This document shows, in pieces, positions 31,213 through 41,800 of a DNA stretch of 64,000 nt. The first letter of the stretch is position 1, and the number at the start of each line of letters is the position of its first letter. The position numbers were made by a program, and so were the translations under genes. The DNA comes from Limnephilus marmoratus (lineage: Eukaryota > Arthropoda > Insecta > Trichoptera > Limnephilidae), in contig OU862908.1 of NCBI GenBank assembly GCA_917880885.1, forward strand, positions 7,538,501 to 7,602,500. The letters run 5' to 3'. The notes beneath the pieces were generated by a model. The model saw only the letters and a program-made list of their open reading frames with translations, searched no databases and was not told where the DNA came from.

Positions 31213-32209
31213 TCTACATATATAAAAACGAATCCCTGTTTCCATTGGTCTCGTCATAACTTCAGAACGACTTCATCTTTTTTCATTCAACTTTTTTTAA
31301 AGTTTTCTAATACTTTGTAGAAGGTTCTTACGGAAATAAAAATTAAGAAAATTACGCAGAAAATTGGATGATTTCAGAAAACTTGACGACTATTTTAACT
31401 TCGCACGTTTGACATTTCGCTTGTTTGATTAATGTGAATTTAGCAAGCAGTTGTTTTTTTGTAACAAAAGAATTGTCTTTGGAGTTTTTAAATTATAAAT
31501 ATTTTAAATAGGTACCTACCTATGTTAGGTACCAAATTTGATTGATTGTTCTTATAATATACAAAAATGAATATTTGACGACCTCCATAGTCCAGTGGGT
31601 AAGACTCTTGACTCACAATCCGGAGGTCGCGGGTTCGAACCCGGCATGCGCAAATAAATTTTATTTGATTTTAATTTGTGTTTTCACAATTAATTCATTT
31701 AAAAATAATATATAGTATATTTGCGGCATGTTCCAGAGTGGAAGATACTATCAGTATCGCCCTGGTGTAAGACCACCATTCAGAATTGAAACGTTGCTTG
31801 AAAATGGCTTTAGCCGTGTTTAGTGACCAGATCTGAATAGCCAGGTACTTCCCAACCTTCCTCTTCCCCACCTCCTTCCCCTCCCCACTACCTTCAGCCT
31901 CACAACATACCCCAATTGGGGATGCCATAGTCTCACTGGCTCCAGACGGGAGCAGTTGAGATTCTTGTGCGGTATACACTGTAAAAAAAAAAAAAATATG
32001 ATAATGAAAATTTGAATAAAAAAAATTAATTGGTGGCACACGAGCTGTTTGAAAACTGAATGTACTGGGAATGAATATACTTAATATGAACGGGAGAGGG
32101 GAGTGGTTAGGTGGGGAAGGTGGAATGGGACGCACGAGAAAGGACATGCAGGGAGAAATAATTTGTTTCTTTGAATATGGCATTGCAACACACGCCGGAA
32201 GCCAGCTAG
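31213..32209 (+). mobile_element. Non-autonomous Helitron
   Basis: Starts TCTACATATATAAAAACG after an A and ends GCCAGCTAG before a T, giving the A|TC...CTAG|T signature. The 5' 200 bp match 42535-42778 and the 3' part matches 37622-37850 and 57649-57930. No Rep/helicase frame. A tRNA-derived SINE occupies the centre. Confidence 0.85.
31577..31996 (+). mobile_element. tRNA-derived SINE inside the Helitron
   Basis: Box A TAGTCCAGTGGG at 31588-31599 and box B GGTTCGAACCC at 31632-31642 have tRNA spacing. The body includes CCATTCAGAATTGAAACG, TAGCCGTGTTTAGTGACCAG and AATAGCCAGGTACTTCC, and it ends in A14. The same body lies at 55438-55798 on the minus strand behind a different tRNA-like head. 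Confidence 0.85.
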
Positions 32210-32394
32210 TAAACAATAACAGTGGTTAAAACTAAGCATTCTATTAATTTTTAATTGAAATTATGCTACAAAATTAGTTTGCTGTGTTTGAAGAAATAAT
32301 ATAATATATTCCTAAATCCATTTTTGTGATCCTTTTAATTACACTGCCCTGAACTGTTCTTTTTTAAACTCCATAATTTGACTATTATTGACAA
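32210..32394. other. Short AT-rich spacer
   Basis: Nothing recognised. Confidence 0.4.
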
Positions 32395-32645
32395 ATATTT
32401 TTATGTCAAAACTTCTTTATCGCCGTTGTGATTTGAAACTCGATGAAATTCGTTTCAAAGCGACACTAAAAAGAGACAAACACATACATCCATAGGATTT
32501 AGCCTGCGAGAGAATGAGATAGACAAATCGATCTCCTTTTTGTGCGGTGCTTTGCAACCTCCCCACTCTTGTCTACTTGAGTTTTCTGAAGGTTTCATTT
32601 CTACCGCGTATGAACTGCACACTTGTATTTTTTTAGAAGGTAAAC
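32395..32645 (+). mobile_element. MITE of the GAAGT family
   Basis: Begins AAAACTTCTTTATCGCCGTTG, continues GATTTGAAACTCGATGAAA, CACTAAAAAGAGACAAACAC, TAGCCTGCGAGAGAATGAG, and ends TTTCATTTCTACCGCG, GAACTGCACAC. Matches four other copies in the window. Confidence 0.8.
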
Positions 32646-32740
32646 TATACGTTTTCAATATGTGTACAAACTATGCGTTCCCGACAAACAATTAGTTGAA
32701 TTTAGGAAAATTCTAACACTTAACGAGCCAAAAATTTTAA

Positions 32741-34045
32741 TATCGCCGCGGTAGGCTTTTAAGAGAACCTTTCTAAATCAAGAAACGTAATCGTATCACC
32801 AACCAACCCCTTCTCGAAATATTTTAATATCGCCGCGGTAGGCTTTTTAGAGAACCTTTCTAAATCAAGAAACGTAATCGTATCACCAACCAACCCCTTC
32901 TCGAAATATTTTAATATCGCCGCGGTAGGCTTTTTAGAGAACCTTTCTAAATCAAGAAACGTAATCGTATCACCAACCAACCCCTTCTCGAAATATTTTA
33001 ATATCGCCGCGGTAGGCTTTTTAGAGAACCTTTCTAAATCAAGAAACGTAATCGTATCACCAACCAACCCCTTCTCGAAATATTTTAATATCGCCGCGGT
33101 AGGCTTTTAAGAGAACCTTTCTAAATCAAGAAACGTAATCGTATCACCAACCAACCCCTTCTCGAAATATTTTAATATCGCCGCGGTAGGCTTTTAAGAG
33201 AACCTTTCTAAATCAAGAAACGTAATCGTATCACCAACCAACCCCTTCTCGAAATATTTTAATATCGCCGCGGTAGGCTTTTAAGAGAACCTTTCTAAAT
33301 CAAGAAACGTAATCGTATCACCAACCAACCCCTTCTCGAAATATTTTAATATCGCCGCGGTAGGCTTTTAAGAGAACCTTTCTAAATCAAGAAACGTAAT
33401 CGTATCACCAACCAACCCCTTCTCGAAATATTTTAATATCGCCGCGGTAGGCTTTTAAGAGAACCTTTCTAAATCAAGAAACGTAATCGTATCACCAACC
33501 AACCCCTTCTCGAAATATTTTAATATCGCCGCGGTAGGCTTTTAAGAGAACCTTTCTAAATCAAGAAACGTAATCGTATCACCAACCAACCCCTTCTCGA
33601 AATATTTTAATATCGCCGCGGTAGGCTTTTAAGAGAACCTTTCTAAATCAAGAAACGTAATCGTATCACCAACCAACCCCTTCTCGAAATATTTTAATAT
33701 CGCCGCGGTAGGCTTTTAAGAGAACCTTTCTAAATCAAGAAACGTAATCGTATCACCAACCAACCCCTTCTCGAAATATTTTAATATCGCCGCGGTAGGC
33801 TTTTAAGAGAACCTTTCTAAATCAAGAAACGTAATCGTATCACCAACCAACCCCTTCTCGAAATATTTTAATATCGCCGCGGTAGGCTTTTAAGAGAACC
33901 TTTCTAAATCAAGAAACGTAATCGTATCACCAACCAACCCCTTCTCGAAATATTTTAATATCGCCGCGGTAGGCTTTTAAGAGAACCTTTCTAAATCAAG
34001 AAACGTAATCGTATCACCAACCAACCCCTTCTCGAAATATTTTAG
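32741..34045. repeat. 87-bp satellite array, 15 units
   Basis: The start word TATCGCCGCGG recurs every 87 bp from 32741 to 33959 with no indels; the last unit ends at about 34045. Units are nearly identical. Units 2-4 share CTTTTTAGAG where the others have CTTTTAAGAG. Because 87 is divisible by 3, the variant removes a stop and opens a periodic 102-codon minus-strand frame across units 2-4; I do not regard it as a gene. The unit is not seen elsewhere in the window. Confidence 0.97.
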
Positions 34046-34298
34046 ATACACGATTAAAAATTGTAAATATAATCTTACGAGGTAACCCCTAATTATTAGG
34101 AAAGCATATATTTTTATTACATGATAATAATGCTGCTAGGTAGATGGTACCAATTGTGCTTCTTACCTAGGGCCCCATTAACCCTTAGGCTCACTAGGCT
34201 GAAGCCGAGGGCGCTAGATTTTTGGGGGGCGCATCTCAGGTAGGCGCTTACAACGCATAATTTTCGACTCAAAATTAAACTTTATATCCCATATAAAC
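34046..34298. other. Spacer with a possible hAT end
   Basis: 34160-34235 (AGGGCCCCATTAACCC, AGGCTGAAGCCGAGGGC) resembles the ends of hAT elements such as the one at 53553, but no partner end was found. Confidence 0.35.
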
Positions 34299-35040
34299 AC
34301 AATCACTAATAAAGGAATAAAAATGCTTGGCTTCATTTTTCGAAATACCCGAGGTTTTAGGAATATTTCAACTGTAAAATTTTTGTATACATCCTTAGTA
34401 CGTAGTCAAGTCGAATATAACTCCTCGATCTGGTCCCCCCATTTTAAATTACATTCAGATACAATCGAAAAAATTCAACACAAATTTCTAAGACATATAA
34501 ATTTTAAACTCGGTATTCCCATTGAAAACATAAATTATAACTACTTGATGAAAGAATTAAATTTATTAAATCTCTCAGATCGAAGAATTATATCCGACTT
34601 AATATTTATGTTCAAAATTGTAAATGGTAAAATAGACAGTCCTGATTTAACTAAGCTCATCGAATTTCATATACCCAGTAGAGCAACTCGCTCCAAATTC
34701 TTGTTTCAATGTAACAACAACAGAACTGAGTACACGAAACACTCGCTTTTACCTAGATTACATGAAGTTAGTAATAGATACGCAGATGTGGCGGATCTAT
34801 TTAACTGCACGGAAGCTAGGTACAAGAAGGCTATTCTATCATATATCTTCAATCAATATTCATTTTATTTATACTATAGTATTGAATGTAATTGTAGCCC
34901 TTTGTGTCATTTCTTAATCAAATGCCACAATTAACTTAACTCTTTTTTATAATTATTTCTTATATACCTACAACTAATATTTTGTGACATGTAATATGTA
35001 TTTATGGTATATTTATACCGTTAATAAATAAATAAATACA
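34299..35040 (+). pseudogene. 5'-truncated LINE: RT C-terminus and 3' end
   Basis: The frame 34323-34934 (204 codons) is open: FIFRNTRGFRNISTVKFLYT, SLVRSQVEYNSSIWSPHF, IEKIQHKFLRHINFKLGIP, LNLSDRRIISDLIFMFKIVN, FHIPSRATRSKFLF. This is the C-terminal domain of a Jockey/CR1-type RT. The 3' end is (TAAA)n at 35020-35037. It lacks the catalytic core, so it is a truncated insertion even though the frame is intact. Confidence 0.85.
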
Positions 35041-35515
35041 ATATTTTCAAAACTACTTTCTCGGTGCGCGGTGACGTGATTTTCGCCCCATAATGCAATG
35101 GGCTATTGGGCCGATCTATTAAGGAAGCTAAAAGTTTGCAGTATTTCGTCGGTTATGTCTCAATGGTGTGAAGTCAATATTTTAGTATGCAAGTGAAAGA
35201 ATATTATTATAGTCGTTTTTAATACTGAATTCACTAGATGTAAAAGATGTAAAAAATAATAACTAAATTAAAAATATACATGCTAAATAAATTAAATAAA
35301 AACTCCATTGAAGCAAAAGAATTTTCGTCTAAATATTGTTGGGATACTGACTTTCATTTGTTCTCAGATCTAGAAAATTTTCGCATGCAGCGATTTTTCC
35401 GTGTCTTTGTGAATATGATGATTCACATATCACTACATTCGCACACACCACGTATGTATCCCAATTGCGGACACTAAGGATTTTTTTTAATTTTGACATA
35501 TTTTATGAGAGATCA
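35041..35515. other. Spacer, nothing recognised
   Basis: A 65-codon ORF at 35280-35477 has no resemblance to a known family. Confidence 0.4.
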
Positions 35516-35519
35516 GATA

Positions 35520-35968
35520 TTTTGGAAGGTGGGTATGGGTACCGCAGTCCCGGGAACCTTTTTTTGGATGACCAACACCCCTGACATAGAACACCACAAG
35601 TGGTTCGCTGCATTTGGTGACTTAGCAGAGGTGCCCGGATTCATGGGGTGAGGTTTGTCCAGGTCTTGGCAGCGGATGCGTCTGCTCACTGCCCATTGAG
35701 TTAGTTAAGGGAGACCTATTTACCTCTCCAGCAAGGCTCTCTTGGAACATCACCTTGCACCACAGTGGGAGAGATGGATTCATTCGTCCGTCAATCCAGG
35801 ACACAATGACCCCCAGATTCCTACCCATCCTTCATACCTTTTCCTTCCCAGAATATCCTCTCCTTCCTTTTATAAAAATACCCTCCACACAGCATCCCCG
35901 AATATGACATAGCCCACAGGAGGCCCTGAGGGAAGTTATTTCAGGGCCTCCTGTGTGGAGCTAAAGTT
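35520..35968 (+). mobile_element. LINE-tailed repeat, copy b
   Basis: About 440 bp, from GGTATGGGTACCGCAG through GGGAACC, TGGTTCGCTGCATTTGGTGA, CTCTCCAGCAAGGCTCTC, CACAGTGGGAGAGATGGATT, CCCCCAGATTCCTACCCATC, to CTCCACACAG...CTGTGTGGAGCTAA and an A-rich end. The last 90 bp match the 3' end of the LINE at 48113-48545. No coding capacity. Confidence 0.85.
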
Positions 35969-36444
35969 AAAAAAATGGTGGGAAGGCTAACAGTAAGCTA
36001 GCCTAGGGCGGCTGGAATCCTTAATCGGGCCCTGTGGATGTCCATTGCTCAGTGTTCACTACCCGGTACACAATACTCAGTACAGAGAGTACAGTGGTGT
36101 ATTGTTTGTATTTGCCGGTAGCTCGAGGGTAGAGTGGCCGGGCGGGCCACCACACCCACCCCTCCCTCCCCACCAACCCCACCGCCTGCAGAACCCAATA
36201 ACTCCACTCCATTCCACCCAAGGAGCAGAACCGATCGCTAACTGCTGCACCACCCACTTACATCTAAAGGATGTTTCAAACGGAGATTTGCTAGAAACAT
36301 TACAATGGAGGTAAACACAACATTTCGCAAGAAGAAGTAGTTCAACTACTCGGTCACCAACCATCCGTTCCAATACTACCTGAATCGGATCATGAGGGAA
36401 GTTTGCAAGCAGTTTTGGATGATTTGAACAAACAAACATTTGTT
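35969..36444. other. GC-richer spacer, unassigned
   Basis: 36120-36200 is C-rich with CCACCCCTCCC-like runs; overlapping ORFs here are Pro/Gly-rich shadows of that composition. Possibly repeat-derived. No gene. Confidence 0.4.
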
Positions 36445-36830
36445 ACAAAAATATAATAAGATGAAGTACATTATACATTTTGAAAAGAAATAAAATTAAA
36501 ATTAAATCAAAATCGGCTTATATTATAAGTTGTGGGTTTGTTAATGATGTGTGTTTTATAATGGTTTTGTGTGTTACGTGAGTGTGTTTTATTCTCTTAT
36601 GTTATATTGCATTATAAGCATGGTATTTATGGTGTCTTTTGTCTTGTGTTTGTGTTTACCGTCGGAGTTTTTATGTTTTCTTTATACGCTTGTCTAACTG
36701 ATCCATTAGTGGTATTTTGTGTTTGTTGTAATTTGTTGTTCAAATATGTAGTTTAGTGGTTTTTTAACGTATAATTGGCAAAACTGTTGAAAATTTGGTC
36801 GGTATCAGTTCAGTCAGTTATAAAACCACA
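36445..36830 (-). mobile_element. CR1-like LINE 3' end fragment
   Basis: Same family as the CR1 pieces at 24820-28965: GATGTGTGTTTTATAATGG, TCGGAGTTTTTATGTT, GTCTAACTGATCC, TTTAACGTATAATTGGC. It gives the uninterrupted reference that defines the RTE insertion site there. Confidence 0.75.
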
Positions 36831-37620
36831 CTTTATTTCATTTTTAATAAGTTCTGTAGTAAGACAGTAGTAAATATGAGTGATTTTAGGTAATAAAATT
36901 TAAAACATATCCATATAGTAGAACAGGAGCACTTAACAGGAAATGAGATGAGAGTGAGGTGATAGTGTAAAACAACTTGGAAAATGTAATCTAATTATTA
37001 GAAAAAAAATTAATACCATACACTCACTTTTTCACTTCTTCCGAAGAAAACCATTTTTTTTTGAGCAAATCATTTTTTTTAAACCCCAGTTTTTTCCTAC
37101 TCTATTTACAATTGGCTGACTATGCAAGTCGCCATTTTAGGTAATGCCATTGGAACAGGTTGGATAACTTGCGTTTTCATAAAACGTTGGGATTCTATGG
37201 ACTGCAGCCTACTTCTCCATCTTTTAACATAGAGACATAGAGAGATAAGTTAGAACTATTACATTATATCATATAACAAAACTCTCAAAATACGCCACTA
37301 ATTCTTAAAATTCAGGTCTTTTTACTAAGCACCTGGCATGCTACTAATAATAGAATAAATAAATGTTCATTAATATTGGAAAATATCCACTTATATTGCA
37401 AAATTTTTCGTTTAAAGTTTTGTGTATATTATGTGTATTTTAATAGGATTATATTAATCTTTAATAAAAATTTTTAAAAAATCACTAATATTGAAAAATA
37501 TCAACTAATATTGGTATGTATCCACTGATATTGTAAAACATCATTAAAATTGGAAGATACCATTCATTCAATTGCGATGAAACTTTGGTAATTTGTGTGT
37601 GTTGTGTGCAGGCCACGTAT
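36831..37620. other. AT-rich DNA with irregular TAATATTGGAAAATATCC repeats
   Basis: At 37365-37560 the word TAATATTG(G)AAAATATC recurs five or six times with variable spacing. No gene. Confidence 0.6.
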
Positions 37621-37621
37621 T

Positions 37622-37850
37622 ATAAAAAATGACAATAGGTGTCGCACAAGTTGTTTAAAAAGTATGTGTATTTCATATTGTTTAGCAATAATGTGGGAAG
37701 GCGGGAAGAGGAGAGGTATGTGGGATGGGTGACGGAAAGAGGGAGGTGGCGGAACGCGGGGAAGGTGGAAGGGGAACGCGGGAGGGAGGGAAGGGTATGG
37801 GGGTCAGGGGTTTTCTGCTATCTTTATACGATTGCAAGATTCAAACCCAG
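37622..37850 (+). mobile_element. Helitron internal fragment
   Basis: Matches the 3' half of the Helitrons at 32029-32160 and 57700-57935: ATAGGTGTCGCACAAGTTG, then the purine-rich GGGAAGGTGGAA tract. Ends are missing. Confidence 0.55.
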
Positions 37851-38317
37851 ATGTGACCGTACCTTTTTAGATTTTTTTTTCAGATTTTCGATTGAGTTTC
37901 GCTAATATTGTCTTCATTTAATTAAATATTAATTTATGAATCGCTTTTCGAATTCTACGATAAAATAATAATTTTAGAGGCAGGACCGATATAAAGTATG
38001 TTCGGATAAAATATCACTAATCGATCTTTGTTTTTTTAGATCAGTGTGCTTATTAAATTTTACAAATTTTGATATGTTTTATTTTCGTTTAAAATATTTC
38101 TAAGCTACGTAGGTGGGCAAATATTTTTCTAAAATTGTTTTTGTTCCAAAAAATATAATTCGCAGCCAATATTTTACAAAACTAACAAAAATATTTTTTT
38201 ATTAAAATGTAGTCATCAAAAAACGTTTTTAATGTTCAGTATTTAATATTTTTAACTTTCCTAGTATTTATATGTTTTATTATTCCAAAAGATAATTAGA
38301 TGCTATGAATACTTAGT
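37851..38317. other. AT-rich spacer
   Basis: Nothing recognised. Confidence 0.4.
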
Positions 38318-38710
38318 TTTTTACAATAGCTCCACCCGGGAAGCCCTGAGAAAAATATTTTTTTTCTGAGGGTTTTTTAAGGAAAGGGAGGATAGGAAGT
38401 TCCGGGGAAAAAAAGGGTGTGAGTGGTGGGTAGTAATCTGGGGGAAGTGTCCAGGACTAAAGTACGTATGAATCCATCCCTTCAACTGCGATTCAAGGAG
38501 ATGGGTCGAGAGAGTCCAGCTGGAGAGGTCGAAGGGTCTCCCTCAACCGGCGACTCTTGATCTGGCGTCACCAGTCTCACCCCATGAACTCAGGCGCCCC
38601 TGCCAAGTCACCAAACGGATTAGAGAACCACCTAGAATGACCTATGGCAGAGGTTTTGTTTTTCTAAAATGATTCCCTGGAAGGTTCTATCCATATCCGC
38701 CTCCGAAATT
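38318..38710 (-). mobile_element. LINE-tailed repeat, copy c
   Basis: Minus orientation; starts (reading minus) near GAGGCGGATATGGATAGAA, includes GACTCTCTCGACCC and GGTTGAGGGAGACCC, and ends at AGCTATTGTAAAAAA. The outer hairpin stem is lost (CTCCACCCGG in place of CTCCACACAG). Confidence 0.75.
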
Positions 38711-38829
38711 GAAAGTTAGTCAACTATTAATTATTACTGAATACATAAGTGATAAGTGAGAACACATGTGAAACCCAATATATGTAAATTCGTAAGCATG
38801 TAAATGTTTATCGTGATTTATTTTTAGGA

Positions 38830-39290
38830 TATTGTGCCGCGTTACGCTACCTATTTCTTTAGCCAACGTTTCGGACAGTGTTACAGTGTCCATCATCATG
38901 TAATAATTTATTTTTTATTTATTTATTTTTTATTTATCTATAAAAAGAATGTTTGTATTACATTATTCGATGCCTGTCTCACTAGGGTATACCTGTGTTG
39001 AGACAGGCGTAGAGGTACATAAATGAGTATCATACATAAGAATATTTAATTACAACATAAGAATATTTATGGAAAGACACATACTGATTTATACAATTCA
39101 AACAGAAAGATGATTAAGATTGAGGGTTAATATCATAAATACATATCCACCTAAGTAACACTGTCCGAAACGTTGGCTAAAGAAGTAATTATCGTAACAT
39201 GGCATAGTACGCCAAAAATAAAGAACGATGATAACTTTTCAGCTGTGAAAATCTCAAATCATTTCCGAATAAACAATTTATTAACTGAAT
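38830..39290. mobile_element. Penelope motif-A inverted pair with an insertion between
   Basis: 38840-38900 (minus) and 39155-39270 (plus) both carry CTGTCCGAAACGTTGGCTAAAG, in opposite orientation; the right copy continues GTGAAAATCTCAAATC. Between them 38905-39150 looks like a LINE 3' end in minus orientation (T-rich start, GTCTCACTAGGGTATACC, TGAGACAGGC). Confidence 0.6.
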
Positions 39291-40020
39291 TAATAAATAT
39301 ATATACCCATTAGGAAAGTAGTATCTGTATAATTATTTTGAAAAGTTTTACCTTTTATTTTTATTTAACGAGAAATAAACACCTCGATTAATTATACATT
39401 ATTACTATCTAGAGTCGAGAGTTAACCATCCGATTGCAATGTGCATAAGTTATTACTAATGCAACAACATCTGTTATGTAACTGAATTATCTGTTATTCG
39501 ATAAGTAATAATTTCCTCCGAAGTGCAGCTCGCAGTGAACAGATCGCAGTGGGTAAACTATAATCGGTAATCGGAGGTAAGTTAATTTATTGCAATTAAC
39601 ATAACGCATGATAAAGAAACACATCATGATCACGATTGTAAATCGCGAGGCACATTATGGATCGGCTTTTAATCGGCCACAAGAATACCTTGGGCCAAGG
39701 GGTCGCTGTGGTAGAGCCTCCTTTTGCAGGGAGTTAAACAAACGATACGGACAATTTATGGGAAGAAGCTAATTTATAATATGATATTAAACCACTCTGA
39801 CCCATAAGCTTCTTTTCACGATAATATAGCATTACCAGACATATGTATGACATATGAGGCATTAATTAACTGACTTATTTATATTTATCTGTGTGAAAAA
39901 TTTCTGTGTAGGTATAACTTTGGAGAAAAAAAATCTTTCAAAAGAATTTCCTAGCATTTCAGGGCATTTTTTGTTTTGCAACCCCTAACTTTTTACTGGC
40001 AGTTCTTATTATCTTTAGTT
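39291..40020. other. Intergenic DNA with a complex single-copy island
   Basis: 39400-39740 has high complexity and no repeat within the window: CAACATCTGTTATG, AATCGGAGGTAAGT (a donor-like GTAAGT at 39575), and the palindrome CCTTGGGCCAAGG at 39689-39701. It could be a conserved regulatory or untranslated segment. No ORF. Confidence 0.4.
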
Positions 40021-40029
40021 GAGTCACAC

Positions 40030-40352
40030 TTTTTTGAAGTAAAACTTCTTTACGCACGCTTGACTTCGGGAGTAAGCTGGTGAATGCGTGACGAGAGCGT
40101 TACGAAAAGCGAGGCAAACGGTAGTTGAGAGAAGATATAAAGAGTGAAGATAGAAAGAGAGAGAGTTACGTTTCGTATATTACTGTATCATAGCCAGTTA
40201 CGTTTCGTATATCTAAGACACAATGCAGGCCTATTGTCTGTATCACACTGTAGGAGCAAGAGAGAGCAGTGCGCGCGCACATTTTCTTTCTCTCTCCCTA
40301 TCATATAGATGAAGCTAAAGAAGTTTTGCTTCAGTCGTGTGGTCTAAAGCAC
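40030..40352. mobile_element. GAAGT-family foldback MITE
   Basis: The left end GAAGTAAAACTTCTTTA (from about 40035) is inverted at the right end (CTAAAGAAGTTTTGCTTC, to 40334). The interior is not shared with the other copies and includes TACGTTTCGTATAT twice. Confidence 0.7.
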
Positions 40353-40354
40353 AC

Positions 40355-40605
40355 TCGTTTTTTTAAGTGAAAACTTCTTTAGCACCATTGTAATTTGAAA
40401 CTCGATGAAATGAAAAATTGGGACACTAAAAAGAGATAAACACTATTACACGAGTATCTATAGGATTTAGCCTGCGATATAATGAGACAGTTTAATCGGT
40501 CTCCTCTTTGAGCGGTGCTTCGTAGCCTCCCCGCCCTTTTCTACTTTTTGAAGGTTTCACTTCTACCGCGTGTGAATTGCGCACTCTGCTTTTTCTGTCA
40601 ATAGA
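40355..40605 (+). mobile_element. MITE of the GAAGT family
   Basis: AAGTGAAAACTTCTTTAGCACC, GATTTAGCCTGCGATATAATG, GCGGTGCTTCGTAGCCTCC, TTTCACTTCTACCGCGTG, GAATTGCGCAC. Middle of three consecutive GAAGT elements between 40.0 and 41.0 kb. Confidence 0.8.
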
Positions 40606-40692
40606 TTTTCCTATCACAGATCTTATCGCAGTAATTTCCGCCTTGCAGACCTGAATGACCTTTTTCTGGCATTTCTTTCTATGCTTATTATT

Positions 40693-41028
40693 TTTAGTTG
40701 AGTCATTTTTTTTAAGTGAAAACTTCTTTAGCACCGTTGTGATTTGAAACTCGATGAAACGGAAACGAGCGATACTAAAAAGAGACAAACACATACATCT
40801 GTGGAATTTGGTGTCTCCTTTGTGCCGTGCTTCTTAATCTACCGGTTTCTGCGGTGCTGCGTAGAATAGAATTTAAAATATTTTTAACTTTGTAAAAATA
40901 TTATAATAAATAAACCCTACCATTACCCTACCCCTGATACTCTGCATTCGTCTCATTATCTCGAAGTTTAGTTTTCTGGAGATTTTACTTCTACCGAGTG
41001 TGAACTGCACACATAATTTTTTTTAAAG
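40693..41028 (+). mobile_element. MITE of the GAAGT family, internally interrupted
   Basis: Starts AAGTGAAAACTTCTTTAGCACC and ends TTTTACTTCTACCGAGTG, GAACTGCACAC. An extra 80-90 bp AT-rich segment (about 40860-40945) interrupts it. Confidence 0.75.
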
Positions 41029-41034
41029 GAAGAT

Positions 41035-41275
41035 AATCATTCCCGGGTTACGAATAACCTGACAATATTTGAAAATCTTTTACTACCACCACAGTAAGCG
41101 GAAAATGTTGATTGTGTCTTGATGAAGGACTATCCAGCTGAGGAATCAAACACGCGACGCCTGGGAGGATAGAGGGAAGATAGAAAGAGAGAGAGTTACG
41201 TTTCTTATATTACTGTATCATAGCCAGGGGAGGAACCCCGCCGCGATTCAAACTCAGCCACTGACCGGACCGATA
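41035..41275 (-). mobile_element. tRNA-derived SINE, copy with 58-bp insert
   Basis: Minus orientation of the SINE at 24331-24530: GGGTTACGAATAACC, TACTACCACCACAG, CGCGACGCCTGG, then CTCAGCCACTGACCGG. 41171-41228 interrupts the head with a sequence also found at 40143-40200 (GAAGATAGAAAGAGAGAGAG, TACTGTATCATAGCCAG). Confidence 0.7.
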
Positions 41276-41429
41276 TATATTATACTGATATATATACTTA
41301 TTACGACCGATATACTTATTTCGATAAAGTGCCTCTTGATACACATTTTGATCAGTGTTAATGTTTTGTGTTTTAATTATTTTATTCATAAAACTTTTAA
41401 CTACGAAATAGAAAGTTTTGTTTCTTTGA

Positions 41430-41660
41430 ACACTTTTTTTTTACAGTAGCTCCACACAGTGTCCAGTCTTGAAAACAAATTCTAGAAAACAAATTCCCTC
41501 AGGGCATGTGTCATCTTTGTGGATAGATTCTGTGTGGAGGATCTTTTTTATGGAAAGGAAGTTCTGGGAAGGAAAAGTCATGAAGGGCGGGTAGGAATCT
41601 GGGGATCAGTTTATTCAGGATAGACGGACATATGAATCCATTCCTCCTACTGCGGTTAAT
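41430..41660 (-). mobile_element. LINE-tailed repeat, copy d, 5'-truncated
   Basis: Outer hairpin stem CTCCACACAG at 41450-41459 and CTGTGTGGAG at 41530-41539, with GGAAGTTCTGGGAAGGAAAA and GGGTAGGAATCTGGGG. Truncated at a TGTA microsatellite. Confidence 0.8.
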
Positions 41661-41800
41661 TTGTACGTATACGTAAATGTATGTATGTGTGTATGTATGT
41701 ATGTATGTGTGTCATGTGTACGCATATAGATACATATAGGTATGTCGGGGTGTATGTATGTGTACATATATTTGCACATGTATGCACGCATGCGCACGTA
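41661..41800. repeat. TGTA/TGTG microsatellite
   Basis: Irregular (TGTA)n with TGTG and CATA variants. ORFs of Tyr, Thr and His on the minus strand here and of Val and Cys on the plus strand are its by-products. Confidence 0.9.

Noticed and set aside
31577..31650. Functional tRNA gene
   Set aside because: Box A and box B are present but the acceptor and anticodon stems are poor and a SINE body with poly-A follows; the same body recurs at 55.4 kb.
32741..34045. CRISPR array
   Set aside because: Repeats are contiguous 87-bp units without variable spacers, and the genome is eukaryotic.
34160..34235. Complete hAT element
   Set aside because: Only one end-like sequence is seen and no matching inverted end or 8-bp duplication could be located.
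36021..36439. Pro/Gly-rich ORFs on both strands
   Set aside because: Low-complexity C-rich DNA; both strands give equally long frames.
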